The notes below the pieces were generated by a model. That model did not search any database. It was not told the origin of the DNA and saw only the letters and a list, made by a program, of their open reading frames with translations. DNA of 64,000 nucleotides from Marinomonas rhizomae (GTDB lineage Bacteria > Pseudomonadota > Gammaproteobacteria > Pseudomonadales > Marinomonadaceae). Below are positions 51,281 to 61,215 of this stretch, piece after piece (the first letter of the stretch is position 1; each line of letters begins with the position of its first letter). Where the stretch lies: contig NZ_QNSE01000001.1 in assembly GCF_003315485.1 (NCBI RefSeq), forward strand, positions 124,001-188,000. The letters are read 5' to 3'. Made by a program: the position numbers and the translations under genes.

Positions 51281-52168
51281 ATGGGAATTCCCCAACAACT
51301 TCTAATTCGCACAACATTTTTATTAGCTGCTGGCATGCCATTTTTGCAAGCCAACGCCATAACTCATTACCAATCTGGTATTTCAGACTCTGAGTGGCTA
51401 CTTTCGGGCGATATTTTTTCGTGCAGTTTAACGCATCCCGTACCAAATTACGGTGAAGGTCACTTTATAAAAGAAGCCGGCGAGCCGATGAAGTTTATTT
51501 TGCAGCCGCAGAATGAAAAGCTTGGTCCTGGTCAGGTGTATATTATTTCGCAAGCACCAGACTGGTCGCCAGGCTTAAAGCCAGAAACCTTAGATATTCT
51601 GCCTTATCCTGGTTACGGTTTAACGGTTGAAGTGGGTGGCAAAGTGGCAGAGCGGATGTTGACAAGTTTGGATCGTGGTCGTCATCCTGTTGTTGCTGGA
51701 ACCGCTTGGGAAAATAAACGTGAAACGATCGAAGTCGGCCTGTCGAATATTAACTTTGCTCCGGCTTACAATGAATTTAGGCGTTGTTTATCTAGCTTGT
51801 TGCCAGTTAACTACGATCAAATTGCGAGAACTGCCGCCTTGTTTCCGACTAATGGCGTAAACCTTACGGATCGAATCAAAGCTCGTTTAGACCTTGTGGC
51901 TTTGTATGTATCGTCCGATCCAAGCGTTGAATATATTTATATTGATGGTCATACGGATATCATTGGCTCTCGCCGAGATAATCGTGAGCTATCAAAAATA
52001 CGAGCAGAAAAAGTTACGTCGTATTTACTTGAAAAGGGCGTGCCAGCAGGAAAAATTATTTCTCGTTACCATGGTGAACGTTATCCTTCTACCACGAATA
52101 ATACGGCCCAAGGTCGAGAGCGTAACCGACGAGTCACCATTCGCTTGGAAAAAAATGACGCAAGTTGA
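51281..52168 (+). CDS. motY: Sodium-type flagellar motor T-ring protein
   Basis: A 295-residue secreted protein with signal peptide (TFLLAAGMPFLQANA). The N-terminal T-ring domain includes SDSEWLLSGDIFSCSLTHPV and SQAPDWSPGLKPETLDILPY. A C-terminal OmpA-like peptidoglycan-binding domain has IYIDGHTDIIGSRRDNRELS and GRERNRRVTIRL. MotY holds the stator units around the basal body of Na+-driven motors. The stator genes themselves are not in this window. Confidence 0.93.
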   Translation: MGIPQQLLIRTTFLLAAGMPFLQANAITHYQSGISDSEWLLSGDIFSCSLTHPVPNYGEGHFIKEAGEPMKFILQPQNEKLGPGQVYIISQAPDWSPGLKPETLDILPYPGYGLTVEVGGKVAERMLTSLDRGRHPVVAGTAWENKRETIEVGLSNINFAPAYNEFRRCLSSLLPVNYDQIARTAALFPTNGVNLTDRIKARLDLVALYVSSDPSVEYIYIDGHTDIIGSRRDNRELSKIRAEKVTSYLLEKGVPAGKIISRYHGERYPSTTNNTAQGRERNRRVTIRLEKNDAS

Positions 52169-52198
52169 TTTATAAAGTTTTTGATTCTCGATAATTTA

Positions 52199-52248
52199 TA
52201 AAAAGAGCTCTGTTTTACTGAATTATCTCAGTAGAGCAGGGCTTTTTA
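52199..52248 (+). terminator. Terminator after motY
   Basis: Long imperfect hairpin: AAAAAGAGCTCTG ... TTACTGA pairs with TCAGTA ... GCAGGGCTTTTT. It ends in a T run. Confidence 0.7.
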
Positions 52249-52369
52249 CTTGCTAAGCAAGAATCGAGATCTTACACTTACGCTCACTTTTTTAAATTAT
52301 TTGCGCCGCCATGTACTGGTTTAAAAGCACTGGTGTGGGAGCGCGAGCTTGTTAAGGAGAATAGAAATA

Positions 52370-53602
52370 ATGTCTGACGTGAAGAAGGTAGTGCTTGCCT
52401 ATTCTGGCGGCCTGGATACTTCCGTAATCGTGAAGTGGCTTCAAGAAGAGTATAACTGTGAAGTGGTTACCTTTACCGCTGATTTGGGTCAGGGTGAGGA
52501 AGTTGAACCAGCTCGTGCAAAAGCTCAAGCGTTGGGTATTAAGGAAATCTACATTGAAGATTTGCGTGAAGAATTTGTCCGCGACTTCGTTTTCCCAATG
52601 TTCCGTGCCAATACTATCTACGAAGGTGAGTACCTATTGGGTACGTCTATTGCGCGTCCTTTGATCGCTAAACGCTTGATCGAAATTGCCAATGAAACCG
52701 GCGCAGATGCCATTTCTCACGGCGCAACAGGTAAAGGTAATGACCAAGTACGTTTTGAACTTGGTGCTTATGCGTTGAAACCGGGCGTTAAAGTGATTGC
52801 TCCTTGGCGTGAATGGGACCTAACGTCGCGTGAAACCCTAATGGCATACTGTGAAGAACACAAAATCCCAGTGGACTTTTCAACCAAGAAGAAAAAATCC
52901 CCTTATTCTATGGATGCTAACTTACTGCATATCTCTTTTGAAGGGGATCAGCTGGAAGATCCATGGACAGAGCCAGAAGACGATATGTGGCGTTGGTCTG
53001 TGTCTCCTGAAGATGCGCCAAATGAAGCGACTTACATTGAAATTGGTTACGAAAAAGGCGACCCAGTTTCTATCAATGGTGAAGCTATGTCTCCTGCTAC
53101 TATCTTGGAAACATTGAACAAGATTGGTGGCGCGAATGGTGTTGGTCGTGTTGATATTGTAGAGAACCGTTTTGTTGGTATGAAAGCGCGTGGTTGTTAT
53201 GAAACACCTGGCGGCACCATCATGATGAAAGCACATCGCGCGATTGAGTCTATTACGCTGGATCGTGAAGCGATGCACCTGAAAGATGAGATGATGCCTC
53301 GTTATGCAAAAATTATTTACAATGGTTTCTGGTGGTCTGAAGAGCGTCGCATGATGCAAGCGATGATCGACACGTCTCAGAAATACGTTAATGGTACGGT
53401 TCGTCTTAAATTGTACAAAGGCAACGTGACCGTTGTTGGCCGTCAGTCTGACAACAGTTTGTTCGACAGCTCTATTGCAACATTTGAAGACGATGCTGGT
53501 GCTTACGATCAGAAAGATGCAGCAGGCTTCATTAAGCTAAATGCTCTACGTATGCGTATTGCTGCTCAGAAAGGCCGTGGTTTTCTAGATAGCGACAAGT
53601 AA
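52370..53602 (+). CDS. argG: Argininosuccinate synthase
   Basis: A 410-residue enzyme of arginine synthesis joining citrulline and aspartate at ATP cost. The start at 52370 ([20 protein letters not shown]) follows AGGAGA; the longer reading starts at a TTG. The ATP P-loop [25 protein letters not shown], and [14 protein letters not shown] are diagnostic. It stands alone; argC is 45 kb away. Confidence 0.97.
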   Translation: MSDVKKVVLAYSGGLDTSVIVKWLQEEYNCEVVTFTADLGQGEEVEPARAKAQALGIKEIYIEDLREEFVRDFVFPMFRANTIYEGEYLLGTSIARPLIAKRLIEIANETGADAISHGATGKGNDQVRFELGAYALKPGVKVIAPWREWDLTSRETLMAYCEEHKIPVDFSTKKKKSPYSMDANLLHISFEGDQLEDPWTEPEDDMWRWSVSPEDAPNEATYIEIGYEKGDPVSINGEAMSPATILETLNKIGGANGVGRVDIVENRFVGMKARGCYETPGGTIMMKAHRAIESITLDREAMHLKDEMMPRYAKIIYNGFWWSEERRMMQAMIDTSQKYVNGTVRLKLYKGNVTVVGRQSDNSLFDSSIATFEDDAGAYDQKDAAGFIKLNALRMRIAAQKGRGFLDSDK

Positions 53603-53633
53603 CCGCTTGTTGATTTAGAAAAAATAAGCTTTC

Positions 53634-53671
53634 AAAAAACGCTCCATTCTTGCAGAATTGGAGCGTTTTTT
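53634..53671 (+). terminator. Terminator of argG
   Basis: AAAAAACGCTCCA ... TGGAGCGTTTTTT with a small internal bulge. Confidence 0.9.
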
Positions 53672-53741
53672 ATTTTTGTACACTTGGTCAGTGTTTGCTG
53701 CTGAATTGATATAGTATGCTGAACACACAGTAGAATAAAAT

Positions 53742-53760
53742 GTGCCGATACGATCGGCAC
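53742..53760. promoter_or_regulatory. Inverted repeat upstream of the ribokinase gene
   Basis: GTGCCGAT-ACG-ATCGGCAC, a perfect 8-bp dyad with a 3-bp spacer, ending 23 bp before the ATG. It could be an operator or a 5' leader hairpin of the ribose/nucleoside operon. Confidence 0.5.
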
Positions 53761-53783
53761 GCTGATCTTGAAGGAAGAGAACT

Positions 53784-54701
53784 ATGACAATTTATAACTT
53801 TGGCTCGATTAACCTCGACCACCTTTATCAGCTAGATCATTTTGTTCGACCAGGCGAGACTATAGCGTCTAGTAGTTACCAGTGTTTGCTGGGAGGGAAA
53901 GGGGCAAACCAATCTGTTGCTCTTGCTAAGGCCGGCGCTGATGTAAAACATGTCGGCGCAATCCATCACAGTGATCAAACCGTGATTGATCAGCTAGAGT
54001 CCTTTGGCGTGGATACTGGACTGATAAATCGCATTGATGTGCCGACGGGCCATGCGATTATTCAGTTAACGAAAGAAGCAGAAAATTCGATCATTTTATA
54101 CCAAGGTGCAAATCATGCGCTGACGGAAGAGCAGGTTGATCAAGTGTTGTCGCAAGCGAACGCTGGCGATTGGGTATTGTTGCAAAATGAAACTAATCTT
54201 ATCGAATACATCATGCGCAAAGCGCAAGAGAACCAGCTTAAAGTCGCATTCAACCCAGCGCCCATGGATGCTGAATTGACGAAGCAGGTGCTTGCTTTTG
54301 TTGACCTATTAATTGTCAATGAAGTAGAAGCCATGGATTTAATTGGCACAACGGATATAGACAGTACTATCGCCGCTTTTCCTACAGCTTATCCTGACAT
54401 GGCTGTATTGATGACGCTTGGCAAAGCGGGCGTTTGCTACTTTACTGGAAAAGAGAGCGATCAAGAGAACACTGAAGAAATGTTGTCAGTAAAAGCATTT
54501 TCTGTTGAAGCAGTAGATACCACAGCCGCTGGCGATACGTTTATTGGCTTTTGCCTGTTTTCTCTAATGAATGGTGAAGATATGACACAGGCGATTACTC
54601 GTGCCTGTGCCGCATCGGCTATTTGCGTTACTCGCTTAGGCGCTGCCGTTGCTATCCCAACACAAGACGAAGTGACTGCCTTTCTTGCTAAGAACAGTTA
54701 G
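53784..54701 (+). CDS. rbsK: Ribokinase (PfkB family)
   Basis: A 305-residue sugar kinase that phosphorylates ribose at O5. NFGSINLDHLYQLDHFVRPGE at the N-terminus, substrate/ATP motif LLGGKGANQSVALAKAGADV, and anion-hole motif VDTTAAGDTFIGFCLF (usually DTTGAGDTF; here one Gly is Ala). It is 74 bp upstream of the nucleoside hydrolase, which would release ribose for it. Confidence 0.9.
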   Translation: MTIYNFGSINLDHLYQLDHFVRPGETIASSSYQCLLGGKGANQSVALAKAGADVKHVGAIHHSDQTVIDQLESFGVDTGLINRIDVPTGHAIIQLTKEAENSIILYQGANHALTEEQVDQVLSQANAGDWVLLQNETNLIEYIMRKAQENQLKVAFNPAPMDAELTKQVLAFVDLLIVNEVEAMDLIGTTDIDSTIAAFPTAYPDMAVLMTLGKAGVCYFTGKESDQENTEEMLSVKAFSVEAVDTTAAGDTFIGFCLFSLMNGEDMTQAITRACAASAICVTRLGAAVAIPTQDEVTAFLAKNS

Positions 54702-54775
54702 TTCAAAAAATTAGCTAAGAATGCTCAGCCAAAATTATATAGCCAACAACGAATTGCTAAAAGAGGAACTGAAAC

Positions 54776-55717
54776 ATGGCTCGCAAGATTATTATTGATA
54801 CGGATCCCGGTATAGACGATGCAATGGCGATCTTCTTCGCCTTTCAAGCGCCACAGCTTGATGTGTTAGGTCTAACGACAACCTTTGGCAATGTGCCAGT
54901 GGATTTAGCGACGCAAAATGCGATTACATTGACAGAGATTGCTAAGGTAAATGTGCCTGTTGCAAAAGGGGTTGCAGTACCAAGCAAGATTGCGCCACGC
55001 CCACACCCAGATTTTGTTCATGGCACTGATGGCTTCGGTAATATTAATTGGCCAACACCCAAAGGTAAGGCGATTGAAAAAAGTGCCGCGCAGTTTATCG
55101 TTGATACCGTACGTGAGTTTCCGGGTGAGGTAACTATTATTGCTCTTGGGCCATTGGGTAACTTGGCAAAAGCCCTTGAACTGGACCCTGAAGTAGCTAA
55201 CTTGGTCGACGAAGTTGTGTTGATGGGCGGCACTGCAATTGAATACGGTAACGTATCACCCGTTGCTGAGGCAAATATCATGAACGACCCACATGCGGCA
55301 GATCTTGTTTTTACTGCACCTTGGCAAGTCACCATGATTGGCTTGGATGTGACGCATCAAGTCTTGCTGGATAACCCGATTCTAGAACGTATTAGAGAAG
55401 CTAATCCGACGGAAGGTGGCTTCTTATACGATTGTGCTCAGCACTACATTAATTTTTACAGCAGTCGCTTTGATATGAATGGTTGCTACTTCCATGATGC
55501 ATCGACGATTGCTTATGTAATGGACCCAAGTATTTTTGGCGTAGAGCTTGGTGCTGTGCGTGTTGCTTGTGAAGGCATTGGTATTGGGCAAACGATTTTT
55601 GCGCCGCAAGGAATGAGTTTCCCCGAACCGCATTGGAATGATGTTCCAATGACGCAGGTTTGTATGGAAGTGGACAGTGAAAAATTGTTGGCCTTGTTTG
55701 AGACAACATTGTCTTAA
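54776..55717 (+). CDS. Inosine/uridine-preferring nucleoside hydrolase
   Basis: A 313-residue enzyme that cleaves ribonucleosides into base and ribose. The calcium-binding N-terminal IIIDTDPGIDDAMAIFFAF, then GLTTTFGNVPVDLATQNA, VVLMGGTAIEYGNVSPVAEA, and NDPHAADLVF are family signatures. Substrate preference (IunH, RihA, RihB or RihC) cannot be fixed. With the ribokinase it forms a salvage operon; no transporter is adjacent. Confidence 0.92.
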   Translation: MARKIIIDTDPGIDDAMAIFFAFQAPQLDVLGLTTTFGNVPVDLATQNAITLTEIAKVNVPVAKGVAVPSKIAPRPHPDFVHGTDGFGNINWPTPKGKAIEKSAAQFIVDTVREFPGEVTIIALGPLGNLAKALELDPEVANLVDEVVLMGGTAIEYGNVSPVAEANIMNDPHAADLVFTAPWQVTMIGLDVTHQVLLDNPILERIREANPTEGGFLYDCAQHYINFYSSRFDMNGCYFHDASTIAYVMDPSIFGVELGAVRVACEGIGIGQTIFAPQGMSFPEPHWNDVPMTQVCMEVDSEKLLALFETTLS

Positions 55718-55746
55718 ACCGTTAGAATGGCGTAATCAAACTTGAA

Positions 55747-55770
55747 GGCATGGAATATTACTTCCATGCC
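55747..55770 (+). terminator. Terminator of the nucleoside-salvage operon
   Basis: GGCATGGAA-TATTAC-TTCCATGCC followed by T6. It overlaps a spurious upstream start of the next ORF. Confidence 0.9.
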
Positions 55771-55794
55771 TTTTTTATTTATAAAGAGAAATAT

Positions 55795-56064
55795 ATGAAA
55801 TTATTAGTAAGAAACCTTGCTCGCAACACTACTGAAGATGAATTGAGAAGCTTGTTTGCTGTTCATGGTACTTTGCAGTCTTGTACCGTTGTAATGGATA
55901 AAGAGACAGGTGAGTCTAAAGGCTTTGCGTTTGTTGAAATGCCAAAAGTTGGTGAAGCTAAAGCCGCGATAAAGACTCTAAACGGTATGGACGTGGATGG
56001 CTCTAAAATCCGTGTGAAGAAAGCAGAAGAGACGGCTAATAAAGCGGAAGGTGATTCTAACTAA
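55795..56064 (+). CDS. RRM-domain RNA-binding protein
   Basis: An 89-residue single RRM (start at 55795; the longer reading runs through the terminator). RNP2 KLLVRNLARNT and RNP1 KGFAFVEMPKVGEAKAAI are clear, and a short charged tail (VKKAEETANKAEGDSN) follows. Bacterial RRM proteins of this type are often cold- or stress-induced; that is a family trend, not shown here. Confidence 0.93.
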   Translation: MKLLVRNLARNTTEDELRSLFAVHGTLQSCTVVMDKETGESKGFAFVEMPKVGEAKAAIKTLNGMDVDGSKIRVKKAEETANKAEGDSN

Positions 56065-56110
56065 ATAAAGTTTAGAGTGGTTCTTTTTCCTAGCTTAGTT
56101 TTATTTTAAG

Positions 56111-56437
56111 CTAGGAATGAGCATCGGCGAACTCTTTAATAAAGGCAAGGTCTTTGTCTGATATCGTATGATAAACGAGTTTAAAGTAATGTTTGTTATG
56201 TTCGTTAAATACATCCAATTGTGGGTCGCATAATGCTTTAAGTGTGGCTGTTTTTCCCTCATGAATTGCCTTTAGTTCTATCTTTACCAGTTTTGATCCG
56301 TGCAGACCGTCTGGTGCTTCCACCTCGAGCATTTTTGTGGAGATGTGTGTGCAATGAATAGGCATCACTGTGCCATTGGTTAAATATAGGGAACCAGTCC
56401 AAAAGCAGCGGACATAAGGTGAATGTGTAATAGACAT
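56111..56437 (-). CDS. Hypothetical protein, possibly PilZ-like
   Basis: A 108-residue beta-rich protein (SPYVRCFWTGSLYLTNGTVM, then HISTKMLEVEAPDGLHGSKL and FKLVYHTISDKDLAFIKEF). The order of strands resembles a degenerate PilZ domain, but the RxxxR/DxSxxG motif is not seen. The function is unknown. A TTCCTAGC/GCTAGGAA hairpin overlaps its stop codon. Confidence 0.6.
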   Translation of the reverse strand: MSITHSPYVRCFWTGSLYLTNGTVMPIHCTHISTKMLEVEAPDGLHGSKLVKIELKAIHEGKTATLKALCDPQLDVFNEHNKHYFKLVYHTISDKDLAFIKEFADAHS

Positions 56438-56639
56438 TGGTATTATCCTTTACTAGTGAAGATCCAAGGTCGCAGATGGCGCTTATAAAACAGCCATTAT
56501 AGAGCAAGTAGGGTAGCCATTATAGTGTAAGATAACAGCCAAGTGATAGCTGAATAAAATTGATATGAATCAAGATGTTGCCGGAAAAAAATCGCAACAT
56601 CTTGATTGTCGGGAGGGTTATAAGGTAGGCGAGAGTCTT

Positions 56640-57965
56640 TTAGTTTTGCTGCCTAATTGTCTCGCCTAATGCGTTGATTAGACTGTCGATTTCGGATTGT
56701 TCTGTTGTAAATGGCGGTGCTAATTGAATAGTATCAGCGCCATAACGTACATAATAACCTTTGTCCCACATGGCCATCGCGATTTGGAATGGACGCTTCG
56801 CTGGCTCGCCATCAAGCGGCGCAATAGTAATACCTGCCGCAAATCCATAGTTACGAATATCCGTGACCATAGGACTGGCGTCTTTCAGCTGGTGGACGCT
56901 GTTTTCCCATGCAGAGCTCATGTTACTAACTCGTTCAATCAAGCCTTGCTTCTTAATTTCTTCAAGGGACGCTAACCCTGCTGCACAGGCTATAGGGTGA
57001 GCAGAATAGGTGTAACCATGAGGGATTTCCAGCATGTAGTCAGGGCCGCCGTTATCCATGAAGGTGTCGTAGATCTCCTGTTTAAAGGCGACAGCGCCCA
57101 TTGGTATAACGCCATTAGTTACTTGTTTCGCCATGGTAATCACATCAGGCGTGACCCCAAAGGCTTCTGCGCCGGTTTTTGCTCCCATGCGTCCAAAAGC
57201 GGTAATAACTTCATCAAAAATTAATAAAATATTGTGCTGATCACAGATCTCGCGCAAACGTTGTAAATAACCTTTTGGTGGCACAATGACGCCTGCGGAA
57301 CCAGACATAGGTTCAACAATGACTGCCGCAATGTTAGATGCATCGTGCATCATGATGAGGTTAAGTAAATCATCAGCGCGCTCTTTACCTTGTTCAGCCA
57401 TGCCTTTGGAGAACTCGGTGCCCGGCACTTGGGTGTGAGGCAAGTGATAAGACTCTAACCCCTGACCGTAAAGTGTTCGATTTGCAGGAATGCCGCCTAC
57501 GCTGAAGCCCGAAACACTGGCGCCATGGTAGCCTTTGGCACGACCAATAAATTTGGTCTTTGTTCCCATGCCCTTTTTACGCCAGTAGGCGCGCGCTACT
57601 TTCAGTGCTGTGTCGACAGATTCGGAACCTGAACCAGTGAAGAAAATACGATTTAATCCCGCCGGCATAAATTCGGTAATTTGCTCAGCTAACAAGAAAG
57701 ATTTTTCGTGACCGAATTGAAAAGCAGGGGAGTAATCGAGAGTTTTGACTTGTTGCGCTACCGCTTCATTAATCGCTGGAACACTATGACCTAAGCCACA
57801 GGTCCATAAGCCAGATAGACCGTCAAAAACCTTTCTGCCGTCACTGTCGGTGTAATAGTTACCCTTAGCAGAGGTGATAATACGAGGATCTTTTTTAAAT
57901 TGACGATTGCCTGTGTAGGCCATCCAATGTGCATCAAGCTGAGCTTGGGTTAAACGGTGACTCAT
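56640..57965 (-). CDS. Omega-amino acid:pyruvate aminotransferase (class III)
   Basis: A 441-residue class III PLP aminotransferase. AHWMAYTGNRQFKKDPRIIT near the start, FFTGSGSESVDTALKVARAY, LLIFDEVITAFGRMG, and PLP Lys in VITMAKQVTNGVIPMGA are visible. It resembles beta-alanine (omega-amino acid):pyruvate transaminases such as BauA. Likely substrates are beta-alanine, GABA or polyamine-derived amino acids. It is single, preceded by a ~120-bp gap and nth. Confidence 0.9.
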   Translation of the reverse strand: MSHRLTQAQLDAHWMAYTGNRQFKKDPRIITSAKGNYYTDSDGRKVFDGLSGLWTCGLGHSVPAINEAVAQQVKTLDYSPAFQFGHEKSFLLAEQITEFMPAGLNRIFFTGSGSESVDTALKVARAYWRKKGMGTKTKFIGRAKGYHGASVSGFSVGGIPANRTLYGQGLESYHLPHTQVPGTEFSKGMAEQGKERADDLLNLIMMHDASNIAAVIVEPMSGSAGVIVPPKGYLQRLREICDQHNILLIFDEVITAFGRMGAKTGAEAFGVTPDVITMAKQVTNGVIPMGAVAFKQEIYDTFMDNGGPDYMLEIPHGYTYSAHPIACAAGLASLEEIKKQGLIERVSNMSSAWENSVHQLKDASPMVTDIRNYGFAAGITIAPLDGEPAKRPFQIAMAMWDKGYYVRYGADTIQLAPPFTTEQSEIDSLINALGETIRQQN

Positions 57966-58088
57966 GGCATTCTCCCTCTATAAAAGTGAAATCTAATAGA
58001 GTAAGAATGCCGAGCTAGGAAGGTTTAATAAATTTGATGTTATTTAAATTTAGATTACTTTTTAGTTAACTAAAGAAGCTTAACTAAA

Positions 58089-58724
58089 CTAGGTTGAAGT
58101 CTTGTCTTTGTATTCACATAAATCTTCAATGATGCAGGCATCACATTTAGGCTTGCGAGCGACACAAATGTAACGACCATGGAGGATCATCCAATGGTGA
58201 GCATCCAAAAGAAACTCCTTCGGAACAAATTTCAACAGCTTCATTTCCACTTCTAAAACATTTTTGCCTGGTGCTACCTTCGTGCGATTACCAAAGCGGA
58301 AGATATGCGTATCGACTGCCATAGCGACTTGTCGAAAGGCTGTATTCAGAACGACGTTAGCCGTTTTACGGCCAACACCGGGAAGGGCTTCTAGCTCTTC
58401 GCGAGTTTCTGGTACAACACTGCTGTGTTTCTCGATTAGGATCTGGCAGGTCTTGATGGCATTTTCGGCTTTAGCGTTAAACAGGCCGATGGTTTTGATG
58501 TAGTTTTTTAGACCATCAACGCCAAGTGCCAACATGGTTTCTGGTGTATTGGCGACAGGAAAAAGCTTGCGTGTTGCTTTATTGACGCTTACATCAGTGG
58601 CTTGTGCTGAAAACAAAACTGCAATCAAAAGCTCAAAAGGCGAACTGTATTCCAGCTCGGTTACGGGATTTGGGTTTTCAGCTCGTAAGCGAGAAAAAAT
58701 CTCGTAGCGTTTGTCTTTGTTCAC
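58089..58724 (-). CDS. nth: Endonuclease III
   Basis: A 211-residue DNA glycosylase/AP lyase for oxidised pyrimidines. The helix-hairpin-helix with catalytic Lys is LPGVGRKTANVVLNTAF, the catalytic Asp is in AVDTHIFRFGNR, and the 4Fe-4S cluster is C-x6-C-x2-C-x5-C (CVARKPKCDACIIEDLC). Start is GTG at 58724. It follows rsxE with a 38-bp gap, the conserved rsx-nth arrangement. Confidence 0.96.
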   Translation of the reverse strand: MNKDKRYEIFSRLRAENPNPVTELEYSSPFELLIAVLFSAQATDVSVNKATRKLFPVANTPETMLALGVDGLKNYIKTIGLFNAKAENAIKTCQILIEKHSSVVPETREELEALPGVGRKTANVVLNTAFRQVAMAVDTHIFRFGNRTKVAPGKNVLEVEMKLLKFVPKEFLLDAHHWMILHGRYICVARKPKCDACIIEDLCEYKDKTST

Positions 58725-58762
58725 TTTGCAATGCCTTTATTCATTTTTTTTTGAAATAAAAG

Positions 58763-59530
58763 TTAACTTACTTGCCCAGTCACACGAACTCGTTTTGAAA
58801 CACTTGGGCCGTCTTTGGCTTTTTGAGCCGCAATGCGTTTTTTCTCGCGTTCGTCTAGGTAGTTTTTACCGGCAATCAAGAGCCCTAAACCAATGAAGGC
58901 GCCAGGAGGTAGTACGGCAAACAAGACATTCGGGTAGTTTTCAAATATGACAATTTTCCAATGAGTAGCCATGTCGCCAAACAATAGCTGCATATCTGAA
59001 AACAGTGTACCTTGTCCAATTAGTTCACGCATTGCGCCTAAGGCAACAAGAATAAACATGAATCCTAAGCCCATCATAAAGCCATCAAGCGCCGAAGGCA
59101 GTACTGAGTTGCGGCTGGCAAAGGCATCTGCACGGCCAAGAATCGCACAGTTGGTTACGATTAGTGGGATGAAAATTCCCAGAATTTGATACAGTTCGTA
59201 AGTGTACGCCTGCATTATTAATTCGATGCAGGTGGTGAACGAAGCGATGATCATTACAAATGCAGGTAGACGAACCGCATCCGCAACATAGTTACGAATA
59301 ATAGAAACCGCAATATTAGAACCGACTAATACGACCATGGTTGCTAACCCAAGGCCTAAGGCGTTAACGACAGTGCTGGTTACCGCGAGCATAGGGCATA
59401 GACCCAGCAACTGAACAAGTGCTGGGTTATTTTTCCAAATGCCGTTGTAAATGATTTCTGCGTAATTCGCGCTAGGCTTACTCTCGTCTTGAGTAGCGTC
59501 ACTTGTGGCTGTTTCTGCGCTCATTTTCAT
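58763..59530 (-). CDS. rsxE: Rnf/Rsx electron-transport subunit E
   Basis: A 255-residue six-helix membrane subunit of the Rnf complex: [59 protein letters not shown]. RsxE resembles NqrD. An N-terminal polar extension of ~22 residues ([15 protein letters not shown]) and a basic C-terminus are additions. It is 9 bp after rsxG. Confidence 0.95.
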   Translation of the reverse strand: MKMSAETATSDATQDESKPSANYAEIIYNGIWKNNPALVQLLGLCPMLAVTSTVVNALGLGLATMVVLVGSNIAVSIIRNYVADAVRLPAFVMIIASFTTCIELIMQAYTYELYQILGIFIPLIVTNCAILGRADAFASRNSVLPSALDGFMMGLGFMFILVALGAMRELIGQGTLFSDMQLLFGDMATHWKIVIFENYPNVLFAVLPPGAFIGLGLLIAGKNYLDEREKKRIAAQKAKDGPSVSKRVRVTGQVS

Positions 59531-59539
59531 TGGATTATC

Positions 59540-60157
59540 CTAATACGCTAGCAGCGTATCTCTGTGTTGATCAAAATAAATTAGAGTATTTTTTACGGCA
59601 CGAACGACAGCGCGAGGAGTAATGGTTGCACCGGTAAATTGGTCGAAATCTCCACCGTCTTTTTTCACGCCCCAGCCTTTTAGGGTTGGGTTTTCTAACG
59701 ATGTATTAGCAAAGCTTAAAATCCATTTGGATTTTTTAAGGTCTACCTTGTCTCCCAGCCCCGGTGTTTCTTTATGGCTGATGACTCGACTGCCAGTGAC
59801 GACGCCATTTTTATCGATGGCAACTAACATGTCTAAATTGCCGTTATAGCCCCGTGGTGCAATAGTCTCGAAAATGATGCCTGAAACTTCGCCATTCTTA
59901 CGGGCGATGTGAATCTTGATTCCTTCCTCGCTGCCAAGTAATGGATCAGCAGACAGCGTCGCTGTGTCTTTGGTTAAATCATTGTCGTATAAGTCGGCTG
60001 GCAAGATTTCATTGAAAGCTGAAATTTGTGCATCCAAAATATTATTCTTGATCGTGTGATCTGTCAGCTGATGGGTGATGGCAATTAAGCCAGCAGTCAG
60101 TACAGCGAAAATAGCCAAACCAAGGCTGTTACGACGAACAGAGGCGAATAATTCCAT
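59540..60157 (-). CDS. rsxG: Rnf/Rsx electron-transport subunit G
   Basis: A 205-residue periplasmic subunit anchored by one helix (LGLAIFAVLTAGLIAITHQL). The covalent FMN-attachment Thr is in FTGATITPRAVVRAV, and ETPGLGDKVDLKKSKW is the conserved block. It overlaps the rsxD stop by 1 nt. Confidence 0.95.
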   Translation of the reverse strand: MELFASVRRNSLGLAIFAVLTAGLIAITHQLTDHTIKNNILDAQISAFNEILPADLYDNDLTKDTATLSADPLLGSEEGIKIHIARKNGEVSGIIFETIAPRGYNGNLDMLVAIDKNGVVTGSRVISHKETPGLGDKVDLKKSKWILSFANTSLENPTLKGWGVKKDGGDFDQFTGATITPRAVVRAVKNTLIYFDQHRDTLLAY

Positions 60158-61215
60158 TAGTTATCTTCTCCAACTTTTAAACCGGATTTGGCTTTTTTAT
60201 GGCCATAGGTTCTCGGTTGTGTGTAGTAATCGATTAAGGGGGCTGCAAAGTTCATTAGCAAGACGCCAAATGCTACACCGTCGGGGTAGCCGCCCCAAGA
60301 GCGAATGATGTAAATCAAGATACCAATACCGGCACCATAAATTAGCTTGCCGCGATTACTGGTGCAGGAAGACACAGGGTCGGTTGCGATAAAGAAGGCG
60401 CCAAACATCGCCGCACCAGTGGTTAGGTGGAAAAATGGCGTTGCAGTGTTGCTCGGGTCGATCAAGTGGAATACGCCTGCCATTACTAGCAAGGCGCCTA
60501 AAAGTGCTGCTGGCGTGTGCCAAGTGATAATGCGCAACCAGATCAGCCCAAGACCACCGACAAGGTAAGCTGCATTTACCCAAAGCCAACTATTTAAACT
60601 TGGTCCTTGAAGTGCTGCGATATTGCTAAAGGCGGCTTGCGAATCTAATAGGTCTTTGTGTTTAAAGCCATCTAAAGGCGTCGCCATAGTGTAACTATCG
60701 ATCACGGGTAAATGATGAAAAATAGCTTGTAAGCTTTGCATGAAAGACAATGTTTCACCAGCAGGAATCATGCTTTGCACGCCAAGCCATTGACTCATTG
60801 GCACTGGAAAAGACACCAATACAATGGCATAACCGACCATAGCAGGGTTGAACGGATTATTTCCCAAGCCGCCATAAAGTTGTTTGGCAAAGATAATCGC
60901 AAACGCCACTGCTGTCACCGTAACCCACCAAGGCACAACGGGAGGCAAAGCAACGCCCAACAGTACAGCCGTTAATAGCGCGCTGTAATCTTTCAAGAAG
61001 AAACCGACAGCACGACGACGAATCGCCAAAATAGCCGCTTCGCTTAATAATGCTGTGATACAGGCAATCATCAGATTAATTAGCGTCCCCCAGCCAAACA
61101 GCCAAGTCTGTACGACTATGCCGGGGATGGTCGCTAAAATGACCATCTGCATCACCCAAGAGGTGCGACGTCCTGCACGTTGTGTATGGGGGGAGGTAAT
61201 CCTCAATAGTGCCAT
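60157..61215 (-). CDS. rsxD: Rnf/Rsx electron-transport subunit D
   Basis: A 352-residue membrane subunit with ~9 helices. LYGGLGNNPFNPAMVGYAIV, VSFPVPMSQWLG and TTGAAMFGAFFIATDPVSS (with the Thr that carries covalent FMN in this family) are visible, as is GVLLMNFAAPLIDYYTQPR near the end. It starts right at the rsxC stop codon. Confidence 0.95.
   Translation of the reverse strand: MALLRITSPHTQRAGRRTSWVMQMVILATIPGIVVQTWLFGWGTLINLMIACITALLSEAAILAIRRRAVGFFLKDYSALLTAVLLGVALPPVVPWWVTVTAVAFAIIFAKQLYGGLGNNPFNPAMVGYAIVLVSFPVPMSQWLGVQSMIPAGETLSFMQSLQAIFHHLPVIDSYTMATPLDGFKHKDLLDSQAAFSNIAALQGPSLNSWLWVNAAYLVGGLGLIWLRIITWHTPAALLGALLVMAGVFHLIDPSNTATPFFHLTTGAAMFGAFFIATDPVSSCTSNRGKLIYGAGIGILIYIIRSWGGYPDGVAFGVLLMNFAAPLIDYYTQPRTYGHKKAKSGLKVGEDN

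Noticed and set aside
56087..56117. TTCCTAGCTTA/TAAGCTAGGAA hairpin as a bidirectional terminator
   Set aside because: The stem is perfect but neither side has a T run, and it overlaps a stop codon, so its role is unclear.
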